Shown here piece after piece: positions 48,177 through 58,903 of a stretch of 64,000 nt of DNA. The stretch is from Chlorops oryzae (taxonomy: Eukaryota; Arthropoda; Insecta; Diptera; Chloropidae). Location of the stretch: the NCBI GenBank assembly GCA_020466095.1, contig CM035809.1:2391393-2455392 (forward strand), written 5' to 3'. Position numbers and translations under genes: made by a program. The notes below the pieces were generated by a model, which searched no databases, was not told where the DNA came from, and saw only the letters and a list, made by a program, of their open reading frames with translations. Numbering within the stretch: position 1 is the first letter of the stretch; each line of letters opens with the position of its first letter.

Positions 48177-48437
48177 GTTAGGTTAGGTTAGGTTAGGGTG
48201 GCTGCTCCCTTTAAGGGGACACACTTAAGCCCGTTGTGATACCACGAGAGAAGGCATGCCTCCCTAGTTACCCGTTTGGTGGAGCCAATTGGACTCATTT
48301 ATGAAACGGCCCATGTCTTTTACTCAAACAGATGATAGCTCGGTGAGGGAGGAGAAGAAGAAGGAGCCGAGCAGCCTGGATCTTCTCCTGGCCAGACCGG
48401 GCAGTGATACACTGAGTTGGCTCAATGATTCTTTTAC
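48177..48437 (+). repeat. TTAGG-headed interspersed repeat
   Basis: Begins GTTAGGTTAGGTTAGGGTGG, then CCTTTAAGGGGACACACTTA and CCGTTGTGATACCAC. I recognise this combination as a common dispersed repeat of higher flies; it is not a telomere. It separates the two copies of the local duplication. Confidence 0.6.
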
Positions 48438-48968
48438 CTTACCTCCATTCTGCCAAACTTCTTAAACGGAGAAAAACATTCTTCGGATTTAAGTTCATGG
48501 AAATTTGAGTTGAAATTAATTTTGTATCGAGTGCAGTCAGTGATGGGAGAATGAAATACTTTTCTTTAATGGTCTTAGGAAAAATGTACACTGAAAAAAA
48601 CAACAGCGCAAACTCATTTTTTCAAATATGATTCGATAATTTTCACTTTAACCTATTCATAATTTGTTTAACCCTTTACATACCGATTTTTAATTCTTCG
48701 GATGAAATTTTGGGTATGGCTTGTGAAATGTTTTCAGTGAGGTTTCGTTTCATTCTAAATTGTTTGCGGCTAAGGCTGAATTTTATTAGTACAGATAACG
48801 GCTGTATGACGAAGCGACTTGACATAACAAATTTTTGGATCTAGTTTTCAATCAAACGCAACTATGAGTATGCGATTAGGTAGACAGGTGACAGGTGTTC
48901 TGTGAACACATTCCTTGCATTAACCCTAATTTGACAAGTTTTGAATTGCTAAACTAATGAAGCACGAG
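48438..48968. repeat. direct duplication, copy B with many one-base gaps
   Basis: Compared with copy A it lacks single bases at many places: AAGTTCATGG for AAGTTCGATGG, GAAAAATG for GAACAAATG, GCGCAAACT for GCGCAAAAACT, TATGGCTTG for TATGGGCTTG. It also lacks one block of about 120 bases. This pattern is more like unpolished long-read error than like ordinary divergence. Confidence 0.8.
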
Positions 48969-50049
48969 TGCGATATGTGTGAACCATCGATTTGTACGGG
49001 GATGTCACAGAAATGATAGTACAAAATCATCTAAAATTTAAATTGGTCCAAAGATCATAATGATCTAGTTGATACCCAGTTTTCCCTTTCCCATTTCATG
49101 ATTAGAATACATGTATAGTCTCGATTAACCTTAATAAAACGATTAAGAAATGCTGCGGAAACGGCTTTTAGAGTACATGAAATTTTCCAAATCGTCCATT
49201 TTTGAAAATTTAGATTTCGGTGACATTCTGGTTAGTTAAATATCCGCTTTCAATGGAGCATCTGTGTCTCGTTGGTAGGGAATGGGCCAAATAGGGTGTA
49301 ATTATACAGCCCGATTCTACATCCAGCGGATTTGAAAAAACTTTTCACATTCTAAACTCGCTGTGAAGTGAATTCTTATAATGGGTGCAAGAATTTCGAA
49401 GATTTTTAAGATCTCATCCCATTCTACCTTTTACTGACGCTTAGAAAACTTCTTTTTCTCTCTCCTTTTCTAGAAATTAATTTCTGGAGGAAAACTTTCC
49501 AGGAAATTATATTTTTTTTCTTCGACCTATTTATTAATTCCTTTATATAGGGTTTGGAACTTTTTTTGGCCCGGGGATTACTCATTTATAGTCGGGATGA
49601 AAATGAAACTCGGGTCATTTTCAAAGCCATGCCTGGGAAATATCTGCAACCAGGGGTCAGATTGCTTTATAGTACATCTTGTAAAAGGTCAAGAATGGAA
49701 AGAAAGGGTTAAGCAGGAAAAAATGTGAAACTCCTTGTACAAATAAAAGGTGAAGGAATAAATTTTTCAAAAAATTATACACAAAAATTTGTATTGAAAA
49801 ATATATCATAGCGAGATCTTAAATCTGTAGTCCTAACGGATCGTTGTCTTCAACTCGGCTTAAGAGCTTTGAAAGTTTAAATATTGAAATTTATCCCTTT
49901 TGTCTCTATGCCAGTTTAACTCAATGAAAAACCTTTTCTAAATTTGAATTTTTAAAAAATTTTCAAATAAATTTAGTAAACTCTCCTGAAGAGTATCATT
50001 TGAAAGTTTAAACCTTCAAAGAGTTTAAGCTAGGTTGAGGACTATGAGC

Positions 50050-50192
50050 CTAAGGGCAGTTTTCTCACCTTTTTTTTATCTGTAAGTTAAATTATCCTGA
50101 TGATAATTTCATACAAATTTGATTAATAAGTCAAAGAAAATGAAATTCAACTCGCAGATAGAGCTTAAAAGTAGGATGAGAAAACGGCCCTA
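50050..50192. mobile_element. 143-bp MITE with TAGGGCNGTTTTCTCA ends
   Basis: The left end CTAAGGGCAGTTTTCTCACC and the right end GATGAGAAAACGGCCCTAA are inverted repeats, with inner inverted ATTTCAT/ATGAAAT sequences. It sits directly after ACTATGAGCC in a repeat whose other copy (58.38 kb) lacks the insertion. Confidence 0.65.
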
Positions 50193-51682
50193 AATGTTAT
50201 ATCAATCTTCTTTGTGGAAGGAATACAATAACGTGAAAATGTGTTCATATAACCGAGCCCTAAACAATCAAAGGGGGGAAATCATATATAAGACCGTTAG
50301 CTAAATTCTATCCATTAAGCTTCGGCTTTGGAGGCTCACTACAATTGCGACTTTGCAGGATGTTGGCTTTAATCATTTTTTTCACAGGACGTAGTTATAA
50401 AATTTTTTGTTTAACAGAGTATAACTATTTTTTTAAAAGAATTTTTCACTTATTTTTCGATTAGTTTTCACATTTCAAACAATGAGGAAATATTATTCCT
50501 AACTTCCGTTTCTTTTCACTCGAACCGATTGCCGATCGAAGACTAAAGCCAGAACAACTTTAAACGCAACCGATAAGAGACGAAAGAGAAAAAATTCAAA
50601 TTTTTCCAAAAAAAAAAAAAAAAGAAGACAAATGTCCACAAGAGAACACAGACTTCTGCAGGCAATGTCACTGATAAAAGATATTTTTTGTTAAACAGAC
50701 ATATAGTAGTGCGGCTCAGATCCAATACATCAAATGTTCCAAAACCCACACAATAAAAGAGAACAAAAAAAAAAGCCGCCGCTGCCAACGAAAACAAAAG
50801 GAGACAAAAAAAAAAAACCATGATATGCTCATTTGCGATAAAATATTCGCCAACAGAAAACCCATTGACATGAGCTGGTCAAGTTGTATTGGTCTATTGG
50901 GCAGCAGCGGGAACAATTCACGATGTTGAAAATTGAGCGATAGGTCGAAGACACCCCCAATTACTTAAGTTGGGGCAGCATGGACTGAATTGAAAATTGA
51001 TTACTTCGTCGATGGACGTTAATGAATGGACAGCTTCGGGTTGAAGACCACTAAGTGATTTTTCATTTCTCTCAAAGCTCTCGGCACTCTATCGGCTGCT
51101 CTACTCTATATTCGATTAAAATTTGTAAAAAAACGGCGCGAATTCGTCCATTGAACGAAAGGGGCTTCCTGTGATGTTGCTGTCAATAAACAAATCGAGG
51201 GAAATGCTGGACACGAAACAAAAAGAGGGGCGTTTCGACTTGAAACGCATTTGAAAATTGTTTAATCAATACGAGAATGTACACACGGCGTAATCGTGTC
51301 GTTGACTCTTGTGCTTAGCCGCTCCAGTGCAATGTTCTGCTATAAAATCGTCTGAAATTAACTGCTTTGTCGATTTTGCAAATGATTCGTGGCAATAGAA
51401 CAAAAGAAAATGGCTTCCTTGCAAATAATGCAATCGGTTTAAAGCAAACACTGGGCTTTGTTACCATAAAAAGTGACTCATTCTAAAATAGATTCTGGTC
51501 AGAGTAGGCAGAACGCAAGAATATGATTCACATTCTCAAAGAATTAACCCATTACTCCCCGTAGGTGAGGAATATATCATTTTGATGCTATTCTGAAGTG
51601 TACCACAAGTTTTTTGAACGTCGGTGAACGTTAAAAACATCATTGCCAACTATATGTAAACGTGAAAACATTGAACAAACAT
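50193..51682 (-). other. intronic stretch without recognised genes
   Basis: Short chance ORFs only. 50500-51450 is somewhat GC-richer and could be regulatory, with no specific site I can support. Confidence 0.4.
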
Positions 51683-52387
51683 TTAAGGGGGTCTTCTCAT
51701 TGAAAACCCGTTTTTTGGACCCTTTTTAAAAAAATTCTTATTTGAAAACGCAAAGAATAATTGAAAACTTTTTTTATTTATTGTATTGCAAAAGGTTCAA
51801 AGTAAATAAAAAAATTTTTTTTTGCCTCGATACGTGGGCTGTTCAAAAAGTAATGAGACTTCAAAGTTGGTGGTGAAAAAAAAGGTGCCGTCACGGCGGC
51901 CACGATTCCGGGTCCCCGGAGCGTCCGAAATGGAAAAAAAAAAACGGGGTTATAATCAGTATAGATGTTAATTCTTGGGTGAACTTCAAGCTTAATTTTA
52001 TGATTTTTTTTTACAAAATGGCGGCCGTTCAAAAAAAAATTTCAATTTCGGGCTTTTTTTTTGTAGTTTAGTGTAAAAAAAAAACTAGTAAAAAATTATG
52101 GATTAAAATTATGGTCGAGGTTCACCCGAGAATGGTGACAATTCTGCGTCGATTCCACTTTGTTTCATGAAAATCGGTTCAGTTGAACTGGAGATATCAT
52201 GGCCGCCAGGTCGAAAAATTACTCGTTTTAGCGCAGATCTTGCTCGACAAAGAAGGCTATATCCTCTAAACTATTTCGAATTTCAAAAAATCCTTTTAGG
52301 GGCATTTTCAAAACTACCCAAGCTATAAATAAATGCAAAAAAAAAAAAGTCGAAAAAAAAAGTTGCTCAATGAGAAGACCCCCTTAA
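51683..52387. mobile_element. TTAA-flanked MITE family, copy 3
   Basis: Ends TTAAGGGGGTCTTCTCATTG and CAATGAGAAGACCCCCTTAA with TTAA at both borders. About 705 bp and very close in sequence to copy 2, apart from small gaps and a missing block after GGCCGCCAGG near 52210. Non-coding. Confidence 0.8.
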
Positions 52388-52824
52388 CGCACTCAAAAAC
52401 ATTACTTCATGTCATTAAATATATACTGAAGCAAGGAATAAGCTTTTCATGAGACTGACTCTGCTTTTCAGTAAAAACTATCCTTGGATCCTTTTTCCTT
52501 TAAAATCTAACCGAAAAGTATGTAGGTTTCGCTTGAATTTAAAAAATTCTCGACACTTTCGCTCGTAAGCAAATCTTGTCATTGATTTAAAAGTTGCATT
52601 GCATATCAAATCGAAATAAGCTTCTAATAATATTTTATGGCTGATTGTATTAAAATATGGTAGCTCTTTAAAAGCTTGTTTCAAGGAAAAGGACAGATGT
52701 TCAGGAAGCCTAGATTAAAAACTGCATATTTATGTACTTTTAAGCCAGAACAATTCGTCACACTAATTAACATTAGTTCTCATTAATCGGTCTTTTAAGA
52801 GTGTAGCAGTGTTTAAAAATATAT

Positions 52825-52942
52825 TCGGGCTGTCACAGAAATCGAATACGACAGAAACCGTTCGTATTTCGCTTAAATTTGTAAGGAAATTTCATTGATT
52901 TCGAACGTTTTCAATCGTATTCGATTTCTGTGACATGCCCGA
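52825..52942. mobile_element. 118-bp MITE with TCGGGC-TGTCACAGAAATCG ends
   Basis: The left end TCGGGCTGTCACAGAAATCG, then AATACGA, is mirrored by the right end TCGTATTCGATTTCTGTGAC, then ATGCCCGA. Compact palindromic element without coding capacity. Confidence 0.75.
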
Positions 52943-53174
52943 TTAACTCACATGTCGGAAGTCGCTACGAACAAAATATCTCAAAGACTTGTGATTAGGA
53001 TACTTCTTTCTCTGTTGCATCATCTCAAATTGAGATTCTCAATGCATCATAAATTATAAAATACTATCTGAGCGTTCGGATTCGTGAGTGCGAAATGTAT
53101 GAAACTCAAAAATATGAGTCCGAAATCAATCTGAAATGTCAAGCAAACTTTCTGAGTCCGAAAAAAGACATCTT

Positions 53175-53449
53175 AAGCTGGAATCCGACTATCTGCACAA
53201 TGTGCGCCGATTTTTATCGGGCCGCATCGGCACAAATTTCAACAATGTCCACAGACACTTTTGAGGCTCACATTACCGTCACGTCGCATATTGTCAAAAA
53301 GATATCGGGGAAGAATAAAATTGGGACAAAACTTGTCCAAGCCAATCACAATTGCCAGCATCAGAGTTAAAAAATTGCGTTCACACTATCGGCGCATTGA
53401 TTGCGACAAAAATTGGCGCATTGCGCAGATAATGGGATCCCGGCTTTAG
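53175..53449. mobile_element. 275-bp MITE with decayed 45-base ends
   Basis: The left end AAGCTGGAATCCGACTATCT, then GCGCCGATTTTTATCG, is matched by the complement of the right end, AAGCCGGGATCCCATTATCT then GCGCCAATTTTTGTCG. Overlapping plus-strand ORFs (91 and 62 codons) are by-products. Confidence 0.6.
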
Positions 53450-55046
53450 GCCTAATTCTAGTTCTTAGCTTCCATGATGAGCAATCTTAAGCTCTTAAAG
53501 AACTTGTTTTCCTTTTTAAGCCATCCAATATGAGTCCTTTGTTGCATGGTCCCTACTACCGATTGAATTACTTAGTGAGGTCTTCGGACGTGGTCACTGT
53601 GATGCATTATGAGCAGAGTGAATAAATGCTTGTTTTTGCATACGTCATAATATTTTTGGATATTTTAGCAGTGCGAGCTATTTTCTTGCCAAAAACTATT
53701 TTTTGTGCATATTTCCCATATTTTTGGTTAATTTTACTAAGTATTTTAAATGCCTTTTCTTACCTAATTTCCGAAAAAAATCAACACTGTTTTTTTTTTT
53801 TTTTAGCTGTTTTGATTTCTGTTTTATTGCTTTCCTTTGTCAATGACTCTTTTAAGGGATGTGTCCAATGCTGGCGTATACGTTCGATCGCGTATTTACG
53901 TTTGAGTATGTTTTAAAATTTTTCCCCCTTACCTCTTCAGACGTTGAACGATCTTTTTCATTGTATAAAAACCTTTAAAGCGAGAAGCGCCAACATTTTT
54001 TGTTTGAAAATTTAAAACAACATCAGTCATATATTTTTAATAAGTATACTTAAATTTTAAATTCAACTTAGCAATAATCAAACATGTGTTTGTGCTATTT
54101 ACAGATTAAAAATGAGGCCTAAGCCCAATAATAAATTAATGAAATAGTCAAGATGTAAATAAGTACAATTAAAAAATAAATTTTAACTGCATATTTTTTC
54201 GACTATTTTCCTTGTTTTTTCGAGCTCTTTATAGCGCTTATTTTTGAGGTTTTTCGGGCTTTTTTTTACTCACTCTGATTATGAGTTACGGATGTTTCGT
54301 AAAAGTTGATCGAACTTGATTATTTAGAGGAAGAAAAAGTCGAATGAATTCATATAAAAATCATATGAACTTTTTTTTTGCTTTCATATCTGACTAAATC
54401 CTTTTGAAATAAGAGTCTCACATGAGTCATTCTGCACTCACATTAGATTCTTATTTCAACACATATCGTGTTTCCGGAGCACTACATCTGATAAAAATAT
54501 TATACCTCTTTTTTCACACCAATGTTTTTTTTAATAAAAATCGTTAAAACTTTAAAGTCAATTTCCCAAAATATATATTTTGAAGATACTTGAAGATAAA
54601 TCTGGATAGACGACGAATGTATGTGGAAAATGTGAGATTCCAAAAATGAGCAAATACCAAATAAAATTTTATATAAGACTTATAAAAGAGCAGCCACCAA
54701 TACTTAAACTGACGCCTAAAAGTATGCATGACAATATTTAAAAAATAATATATAATCAATTGCCTGCGGATCTTAGTTCGGAAAATATGATCAATTACCG
54801 TGCCTTTAAGAAAATAACGGAAATATTCCAAACATTGACATGTATTCTATAAGGGCTGAATTTAAACATATATGGCTGCCCGGCTCATAAGAGGCAATAG
54901 TGCCTCTAAGTGGCAATAGCGGCGTCCGAAACTTATGTTAGACTTCAAATGTTTGCCGAACTGGGCATCTTATTTGTTTCAAAGTGTCGAAACGTATAAT
55001 TACGAATTTTCTAAATATTTATGAAAAAAAATTTTCCGGTACTTAC
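53450..55046 (-). other. intron downstream of exon A2
   Basis: AT-rich with T runs; no exon with a phase-0 entry and phase-2 exit was found that could link module A to exon B2. Confidence 0.5.
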
Positions 55047-55593
55047 GAAAAATTCATCCTCAATCACCGGGTCGGCGAGGAATTCGATGGTGTCTGTCAT
55101 CGAGCGACAAGCACGATTTGTGTTCTTCTTCTTTTTGAGTTTACGCCCCAAAGTCGCAGCATCGCTAAAGCGATGCAAAAGTTTATCACGTTTCCGAACG
55201 GCCAACGGACTCGCCGTCGAACTGGCATGACACAATAACGATGAATAGTTATTGCCCGATGATGAGATCGTGCTCGTGTTCGCATAGAAATTCTGCGCCT
55301 GATATTGTGCGGGGGCCGTCAGCGTGCTGTTGGAGTCCACTTTCTGGATGAGATTGTATTCCGATTGGGGATATTTGCTCAAGATCGGCGAAGCAGTCGA
55401 TGTCGTGGTTGATGTCGGCGTCGATTGTATGGACTTCTGTGATAGCGCTGGCTTCGGTGGTGGCGGCGGAGGTGGTTCTTTCATGCCCATACGCCGTGGT
55501 GCGGCACGTGGCAGCGTGACATTTGTAGGAGTGCTCGGCGTTAAGCCACCACCGTAGCTAACCGCACGACGATTACGATCGTTTTCCTTTTCC
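55047..55593 (-). CDS. pyd: pyd exon A2: proline-rich N-terminal linker
   Basis: Second exon of module A, 547 nt, with acceptor TGTGCTTGCAG|GGAAAA and donor TTC|GTAAGT, entering in phase 2 and leaving in phase 0. It encodes about residues 151-333 of the A form. Visible parts are EKENDRNRRAVSYGGGLTP, a polyproline run (EPPPPPPPKPALSQK) of the type bound by SH3 or EVH1 domains, a Ser/Thr-rich middle, and a basic cluster (RKRDKLLHRF, GRKLKKKKNTNR) before an acidic end (IEDEFF). The phase-0 exit fits the PDZ1 exon at 10588 directly and does not fit exon B2, which starts in phase 2. A is therefore an alternative to B rather than upstream of it, unless an unseen exon lies between. Confidence 0.87.
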
Positions 55594-55691
55594 CTGCAAG
55601 CACAAATAAAAAGAGGGAGGATTTATGATTAGCCAAGTTAAAAACCATTTAATATTTAGGATTTTTGATATTTTATTTTCTAAAGGCCTAC

Positions 55692-56143
55692 CTAAAGCGC
55701 CGGCGCTGCGGCGGTGGACTAAAGAAACAATGCGGTGACAGTGGCACAAAATAGCCAATTTTCGGTGGCCCGTCGGGGCTATGCGGGTCGTGGAAGGTGC
55801 CCAATTGTGGTGTTATCGTTTCATCGAACGGTGTCATTACCCGTGGCAAAGATACACGGGCCTGAGGTGAAAAACCGGGCCCTAAATATTTTCGATGACG
55901 TTTCTGTTTGAATTTGTGTTTGCGCAAAATATTGTACTCCAACGATGAAGAGCTTGAAGATCTATTTTTGGATGGAAACGAAATCCGACTGTTACGTGGT
56001 GTCAGATCTTCATCAATTTCGCTGCCGCCAGTTTCACTGTCATTATCATCGCCCGCCGAGAGTGTGTCTTCCTCGGACTCGAGTGCACATTCGGGCACAG
56101 TGTAACAAGTGAAGTTATGAGGTTGATAGTCAATTTTTGACAT
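55692..56143 (-). CDS. pyd: pyd exon A1: alternative N-terminus, start codon
   Basis: First coding exon of module A: 150 codons plus two bases, starting at an ATG (56143-56141) with sequence MSKIDYQPHNF. It is low-complexity and probably disordered: an acidic Ser/Glu/Asp stretch at about residues 20-45, a poly-serine patch near 62-67, a basic stretch (KHKFKQKRHRKY), then a conserved-looking part ending in GYFVPLSPHCFFSPPPQRRR. The donor is CTTTAG|GTAGGC and leaves AG, which with the G of the next exon makes Arg. No known domain is visible. The start is chosen as the first in-frame ATG of the open stretch; no TATA box was found just upstream. A non-coding first exon farther upstream is possible. 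Confidence 0.88.
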
Positions 56144-56417
56144 TTTCAGTCGTGATTTATCTCAAAGTCTCAAATTTTGGATAAATTGTGAATTAGAGTT
56201 TCTTGCGTGTGTGGCTTTTGGAAAATCGCTTTAAGCACGTCGGTTTTGTGTCAGTCTTTTTAAGTGTTTATTTTTTTTCACATGTACCTATTTGAAGGTA
56301 CCAAAAGATTTTTGGGTAATTTTCTCAGTGCATGCCGGATCAGCTCTCCTTTACAGTCGGCAAGGGTAGCCAATTATAAAAACAAATATTGAAAACATAA
56401 AAACGAATTTAAGACTA

Positions 56418-56785
56418 CCCAACCAACCATATTCGGAGTACTCCGAAAAAATGGGTGAAAAGACTCCTTTTAAGCACCCTGGCGAAGTGGTTTCGGAGTG
56501 CTTCGATTAGGAGCGTAAAAGGATTCCTAACGGAGATCAAACGAGTCATTTAAAAAAAAATTATATCTGGAAGAAAGTCCAAACAGACTCCTAAGGAGAA
56601 TTCTAGGAATATTGAAAGATACATTTTGAGGTCCCAAAAAGTACCTACACTTTTCCCACATTAGTATCCGTGCTCTTTTCCACCGAAAAATCGCTCATTT
56701 AGAGTTCCTGTCGGCTATTTAGGAGCATTTAGGCTCCGGAAAGGAGTCTTAAGGTGCTCCATGTGGATTCTTTTGGTTGACTGGG
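56418..56785. mobile_element. CCC...GGG iterated-motif element, copy 3
   Basis: Starts CCCAACCAACC and ends GGTTGACTGGG, flanked by TA on both sides. The interior repeats GGAGTACTCCGA, GGAGTGCTTCG, AGGAGTCT and GGAGCA variants in both orientations. About 368 bp; no reading frame. Confidence 0.6.
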
Positions 56786-56986
56786 TAGTTATACGTACAT
56801 AGGTACGTATTTTTGCACATATATAGCCAAACTGGATGAAAAAGTCGAAAGAAAAGTACATCCGGTCCAAGCTTTCGAAGTGTACAAAAGTCACCCCCCT
56901 TTACTTCATCGGAGTTTTCTGGGCGAAAAATCTAAGTCTTTCTAAATCAATCTTGACATCTAACATGCAAACCAAATTTTGACTTT

Positions 56987-57128
56987 TAGGGGCTCGCTCC
57001 AGTTCTGTCAGAAACGAAACAGAAATGAAAAACTTCATATAAAAAAACACTTCAGATTTCTGATTCATTTCTGAAGCGTTTTTTTATATGAAGTTTTTGA
57101 TTACTGACAGAACTGGAGCGAGCCCCCA
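56987..57128. mobile_element. AGGGGCTCGCTCCAG MITE, copy 2
   Basis: Ends AGGGGCTCGCTCCAGTTCTG and CAGAACTGGAGCGAGCCCCC are perfect inverted repeats, with inner inverted ACTTCATATAAAAAAACACT. Same family as 18642-18770 and better preserved. Confidence 0.8.
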
Positions 57129-57363
57129 ACTTGGAGGTGACACGTTACACGTGCGTTCACTGTTTTATCAGCGCTCTCACACTTCTAGAAATTGACCGCC
57201 GACTTGATTTCAAATTTTCTTTCAAGTTCTGTTAAAGGGTAGGTATAGGACCATAAGCAAAGTGTTTTGGGCCCCCGAGCCCGATTTCGACAAAAGTCGT
57301 TTTGCTGTTTAGGGCAATAAATTATGCTAGTGTAACTCAAACTTTGATATATTAGGTGTAGTA

Positions 57364-57443
57364 AAAACAACTACCCAAGCTATAAATAAATGCAAAAAAA
57401 AAAAGTCGAAAAAAAAAGTTGCTCAATGAGAAGATCCCCTTAA
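57364..57443. mobile_element. TTAA-flanked MITE family, end fragment
   Basis: Eighty bases matching the right end of copies 2 and 3, from ACTACCCAAGCTATAAATAA to GCTCAATGAGAAGATCCCCT and TTAA. The rest of the element is missing. Confidence 0.75.
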
Positions 57444-57498
57444 AATAATTCCTTTTTCCGCGGAGAGAAATTATGAGGGAAAAATTCCTCGGGAATAT

Positions 57499-57663
57499 TA
57501 GGGGTATTCACAAAGGCGTCGGAAAATAGTAAAGTCGGAAAATCGGAAAATTTTATCTTCTTAAAAAATTGTGTAAGAAACAAAAAGAGTTTAAACATTT
57601 TTTAAGAAGTCGCAATTTTCCGATATTTCCAACGTTTGTAATACGAATTTGTGAATACCCCCA
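57499..57663. mobile_element. TAGGGGTATTCACAAAGG MITE, copy 2
   Basis: Ends TAGGGGTATTCACAAAGGCG and TTTGTGAATACCCCC. Interior AAAGTCGGAAAATCGGAAAA and AAGAAGTCGCAATTTTCCGA show it is the reverse orientation of 22776-22950. Confidence 0.75.
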
Positions 57664-58378
57664 TCCATTTACAATAGCACTGTTTATCAAAAGAGCGCTT
57701 TCAAAATTAAAATCTGAAAAATAAGAAAAATTTCAAAATCTTTTTTTTCATATACATATGTATTATGGTTTTATACAGTTGTTTAAATGTTGTGATCTAT
57801 TTTTAAATACAATATTAAAGAGTGAAATTTTTTATTGAAAAAGCTTCTTATAAATAATGAATTTATTGAAATCAAAATATAGCGTTATATTTTAAGTAAT
57901 TTAAATAATTATTTTAAACATTTAAATCATATTTGGAATAAGGGAACTACGTCCATTATAAATAATTAAAAAAGAATATAATTTAACGAAAACGCATGAA
58001 TTTTCACCTTCATCGAAGTTCGATTGAAAGCGATAAATTATTTTAAAACGAGCGAAGAGATTTTACTCTAATTTTTACTTTTAATTTATTTTAGCCCAAC
58101 GGGATCCGTACGTATAAATGTTATGAAGTGCATATATTTTCTATATATATTTATAAGTATATATCATAAAACACTATAAGTTACGAATTTACATCGTTCG
58201 AAAAATATCTAAAAACATTGAATTCGCACGACACTTAAAGGCACATTTGAATATGCATTTATGTATGTATGTTGAAAACAGAATATACATTAAATCGTAT
58301 TACGATGCATTGGAGCCTGTATGTAACATATAATATTTAAATTTTTCAAACATTTCCTTATAAAATGAATAAACCTGG

Positions 58379-58465
58379 TTTTAACTCTCCTGAACACTAT
58401 AATTTGAAAGTTTAAACCTGCAAAAATTTTAAACTAGGTTATGAGCCTTAGCCTTTATTTTGGGT
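58379..58465. repeat. repeat shared with 49977-50048
   Basis: TTAACTCTCCTGAACACTAT, then TTTGAAAGTTTAAACCT and AGGTTATGAGCC, matches 49977-50048 in direct orientation. Family unknown. Confidence 0.6.
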
Positions 58466-58903
58466 TTGAAGTACTTTTCTTGGCTCTCTTAAGCCTTTTA
58501 TTTACACGATTTTAATCTCTTCTACGTAAAAGCAATTACAAGATCCTCACAACATCCTCCAAAGCCAAGAATAAAACCAGAGAGATCGGTAAAAAAGGTT
58601 TGGGTATTTTTAATCCGATTGAAACTTTATTATTCTTAGATATTTCTAGACAACAAAACGACATTAACTGAAGCAGACAGAATAAAAATCTAGGTATATT
58701 TCAAGCATTATTCAGTTCTCTTGAGATCACCGCATTCTTCACTACCTATTCCAATACTAAATAAAGTGCTCATGCCGAAGTTTATTTGTATTAATCACTA
58801 ATCAATACCCTGTAGTAAACAGTTGGGTAATTATCTGAAAATAAATAGTACTTCTACCAGAACTAGAAGAACCAGTGCAATTTTGGGATAAGCTTCCACC
58901 ATA

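Larger units (their letters stand above)
1..56143 (-). other. pyd: pyd locus (ZO-1 homologue), 3' end beyond window
   Basis: Span of the polychaetoid gene as far as it can be followed. Exons were joined by canonical GT/AG sites and conserved phase: 56143-55692, 55593-55047 (module A) or 46522-46428, 45919-45271 (module B), then 10588-10419, 8718-7153, 7017-6429, and either 5247-3903 (alternative end) or 2339-2106, 1903-1296, 1205-1045, 428-329. Pyd is a membrane-associated guanylate kinase homologue that sits at adherens junctions and links junction proteins to actin; this role is from the Drosophila family, not from the sequence. In the A form the window encodes about 1475 residues before the last visible donor. 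That exon ends in phase 2, so at least one further exon lies beyond position 1. 5' UTR boundaries could not be placed. Confidence 0.93.

Noticed and set aside
48177..48200. TTAGG repeats as telomeric sequence
   Set aside because: Only three units, internal, and part of a longer dispersed repeat; higher flies do not use TTAGG telomeres.
53095..53370. 91-codon plus-strand ORF with several cysteines
   Set aside because: It overlaps a 275-bp inverted-repeat element; the cysteines are not in a recognisable motif.
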